Shown here: piece by piece, positions 42,479 through 43,021 of the stretch
How the letters are laid out: each line of letters begins with the position of its first letter
Numbering within the stretch: position 1 is the stretch's first letter
Program-made: the position numbers and the translations under genes
NCBI GenBank assembly: GCA_934754735.1
Contig: CAKVJE010000004.1
Location: forward strand, 1-43,021
From: an uncultured Candidatus Melainabacteria bacterium
Lineage (GTDB): Bacteria; Cyanobacteriota; Vampirovibrionia; Gastranaerophilales; Gastranaerophilaceae
Direction: 5' to 3'
DNA: 43,021 bases
The notes under the pieces: generated by a model
The model's input: only the letters and a program-made list of their open reading frames with translations
The model's database searches: none
What the model was told of the DNA's origin: nothing

Positions 42479-43021
42479 CTAGTTTATAAACATGCAATCG
42501 CCGTAACTATAAAAACGATATTTTTCTTTTATAGCTTCGTGGTAAGCTTCAAATATAAAATCTTTTGTCGCCAAAGCACTTACAAGCATTAATAGTGTTG
42601 ATTTTGGCAAGTGGAAATTTGTAATCAATTTATCAACAACCTTGAATTCATAAGGCGGGTAAATAAACAGCTCAGAAGCACCTTTACATGCCTGAATTCC
42701 ACCAAACAATTTGTAAGCGGTTTCTAGTGTTCTAACGCTTGTTGTCCCAACTGCTACAAGCTTTTTACCTTCTTGTTTCGCTTTATTAATCAAATCCGCA
42801 GTTTCTTGCGTAATTTCAAAAGTTTCAGAATCCATGTGGTGGTCTAAAATATTATCACACTTAACAGGTCTGAAAGTTCCAATACCTACGTTTAGAGTAA
42901 CATATCCTATTTGAACGCCTTTATCTGTAAGTTTTTTCAAGATGTCTTGAGTAAAATGTAAACCTGCAGTCGGAGCAGCTACAGAGCCTTCTTCTTTTGC
43001 GTAAACTGTTTGATAACGTTC
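42479..43021 (-). CDS. queA: S-adenosylmethionine:tRNA ribosyltransferase-isomerase, C-terminal 180 residues (partial)
   Basis: The end of QueA, which transfers and isomerises the ribosyl part of AdoMet onto preQ1 in tRNA to form epoxyqueuosine. The frame is open to the window edge and starts [20 protein letters not shown]; the family-typical APTAGLHFT and VGIGTFRPV follow, then HxMDSE-type ([10 protein letters not shown]) and [10 protein letters not shown], with the end [10 protein letters not shown] and Y...YGDCMFI. The 5' end lies beyond 43021. queH, which acts on the product, is 3.3 kb away on the other strand. Confidence 0.95.
   Translation of the reverse strand, partial: ERYQTVYAKEEGSVAAPTAGLHFTQDILKKLTDKGVQIGYVTLNVGIGTFRPVKCDNILDHHMDSETFEITQETADLINKAKQEGKKLVAVGTTSVRTLETAYKLFGGIQACKGASELFIYPPYEFKVVDKLITNFHLPKSTLLMLVSALATKDFIFEAYHEAIKEKYRFYSYGDCMFIN

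Noticed and set aside
1..43021. tRNA, rRNA or transposase genes
   Set aside because: I looked for T-loop-like GGTTCRANNCC sequences, rRNA signatures and DDE-type proteins on both strands and saw none that held up; weak tRNA genes could be missed by eye.

Overview
This is an AT-rich, gene-dense bacterial chromosome segment. The gene content fits a strictly fermentative, gut-type, non-photosynthetic relative of Cyanobacteria (Melainabacteria/Vampirovibrionia, order Gastranaerophilales). That placement is inference. It rests on a cyanobacterial-style VKOR-DsbA fusion, oxygen-detoxification enzymes typical of anaerobes, a DnaE that is whole at the residue where many cyanobacterial DnaEs are split by an intein, and a large unknown protein with a short N-terminal Val-Ser-Phe-Gly tag that I associate with this lineage. 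No rRNA, tRNA, CRISPR array, phage or insertion sequence with a transposase was seen.

Layout. 1-3.2 kb: 5' end of thrS (minus), a TPR protein, and a GAF-GGDEF-HD-GYP cyclic-di-GMP enzyme. 3.5-10.4 kb: dnaE, then a minus-strand glgC-hrb pair and mnmE. 10.4-13.8 kb: murF and a PfkB-family kinase, a small rubredoxin, and two inverted copies of an extragenic repeat bracketing them. 13.8-17.6 kb: minus-strand operon pilT-recO-gatD-flavodiiron protein. 17.7-24.7 kb: plus-strand accessory block with a NarL-type response regulator, an 807-residue EF-hand/Ig-like protein of unknown function, a repeat-filled 630-base gap, a sigma factor and a 689-residue alanine/lysine-rich protein with hydrophobic glycine-rich ends. 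24.8-36.3 kb: mostly housekeeping genes: radical SAM protein, AI-2E-type membrane protein, lone Opp-type ABC ATPase, murI, AMIN-domain amidase, yqeK, nadD, family 4 uracil-DNA glycosylase, an acyl-activating enzyme and a phosphohexomutase. 36.3-37.4 kb: gene-poor, with a small ORF, a decayed tag-bearing ORF and a 109-base tandem repeat. 37.4-43 kb: VKOR-DsbA fusion, queH, a cysteine-rich small protein, an HdeD-like membrane protein, a large unknown protein ending in an HNH-like motif, a metallo-beta-lactamase-fold hydrolase and the 3' part of queA.

How the genes work together. Peptidoglycan synthesis and remodelling are represented by murF, murI, gatD and the amidase. Three separated loci (Hrb-type flavin reductase-rubredoxin, small rubredoxin, flavodiiron protein) could form one NAD(P)H-to-oxygen/NO electron chain. 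queH and queA both serve queuosine synthesis. glgC and the phosphohexomutase connect to glycogen or other sugar-nucleotide metabolism.

Three sequence-level patterns stand out. First, extended -10 promoters of the form TGnTAnnnT recur upstream of many genes; at dnaE, the TPR gene and the ABC gene they end 6-7 bases before the ATG with no Shine-Dalgarno, which implies leaderless mRNAs. Second, a family of hairpin-rich, GC-richer extragenic repeats and MITE-like inverted repeats sits between genes. Third, the least explained proteins are the EF-hand/Ig-like protein, the 689-residue protein and the HNH-like tagged protein.
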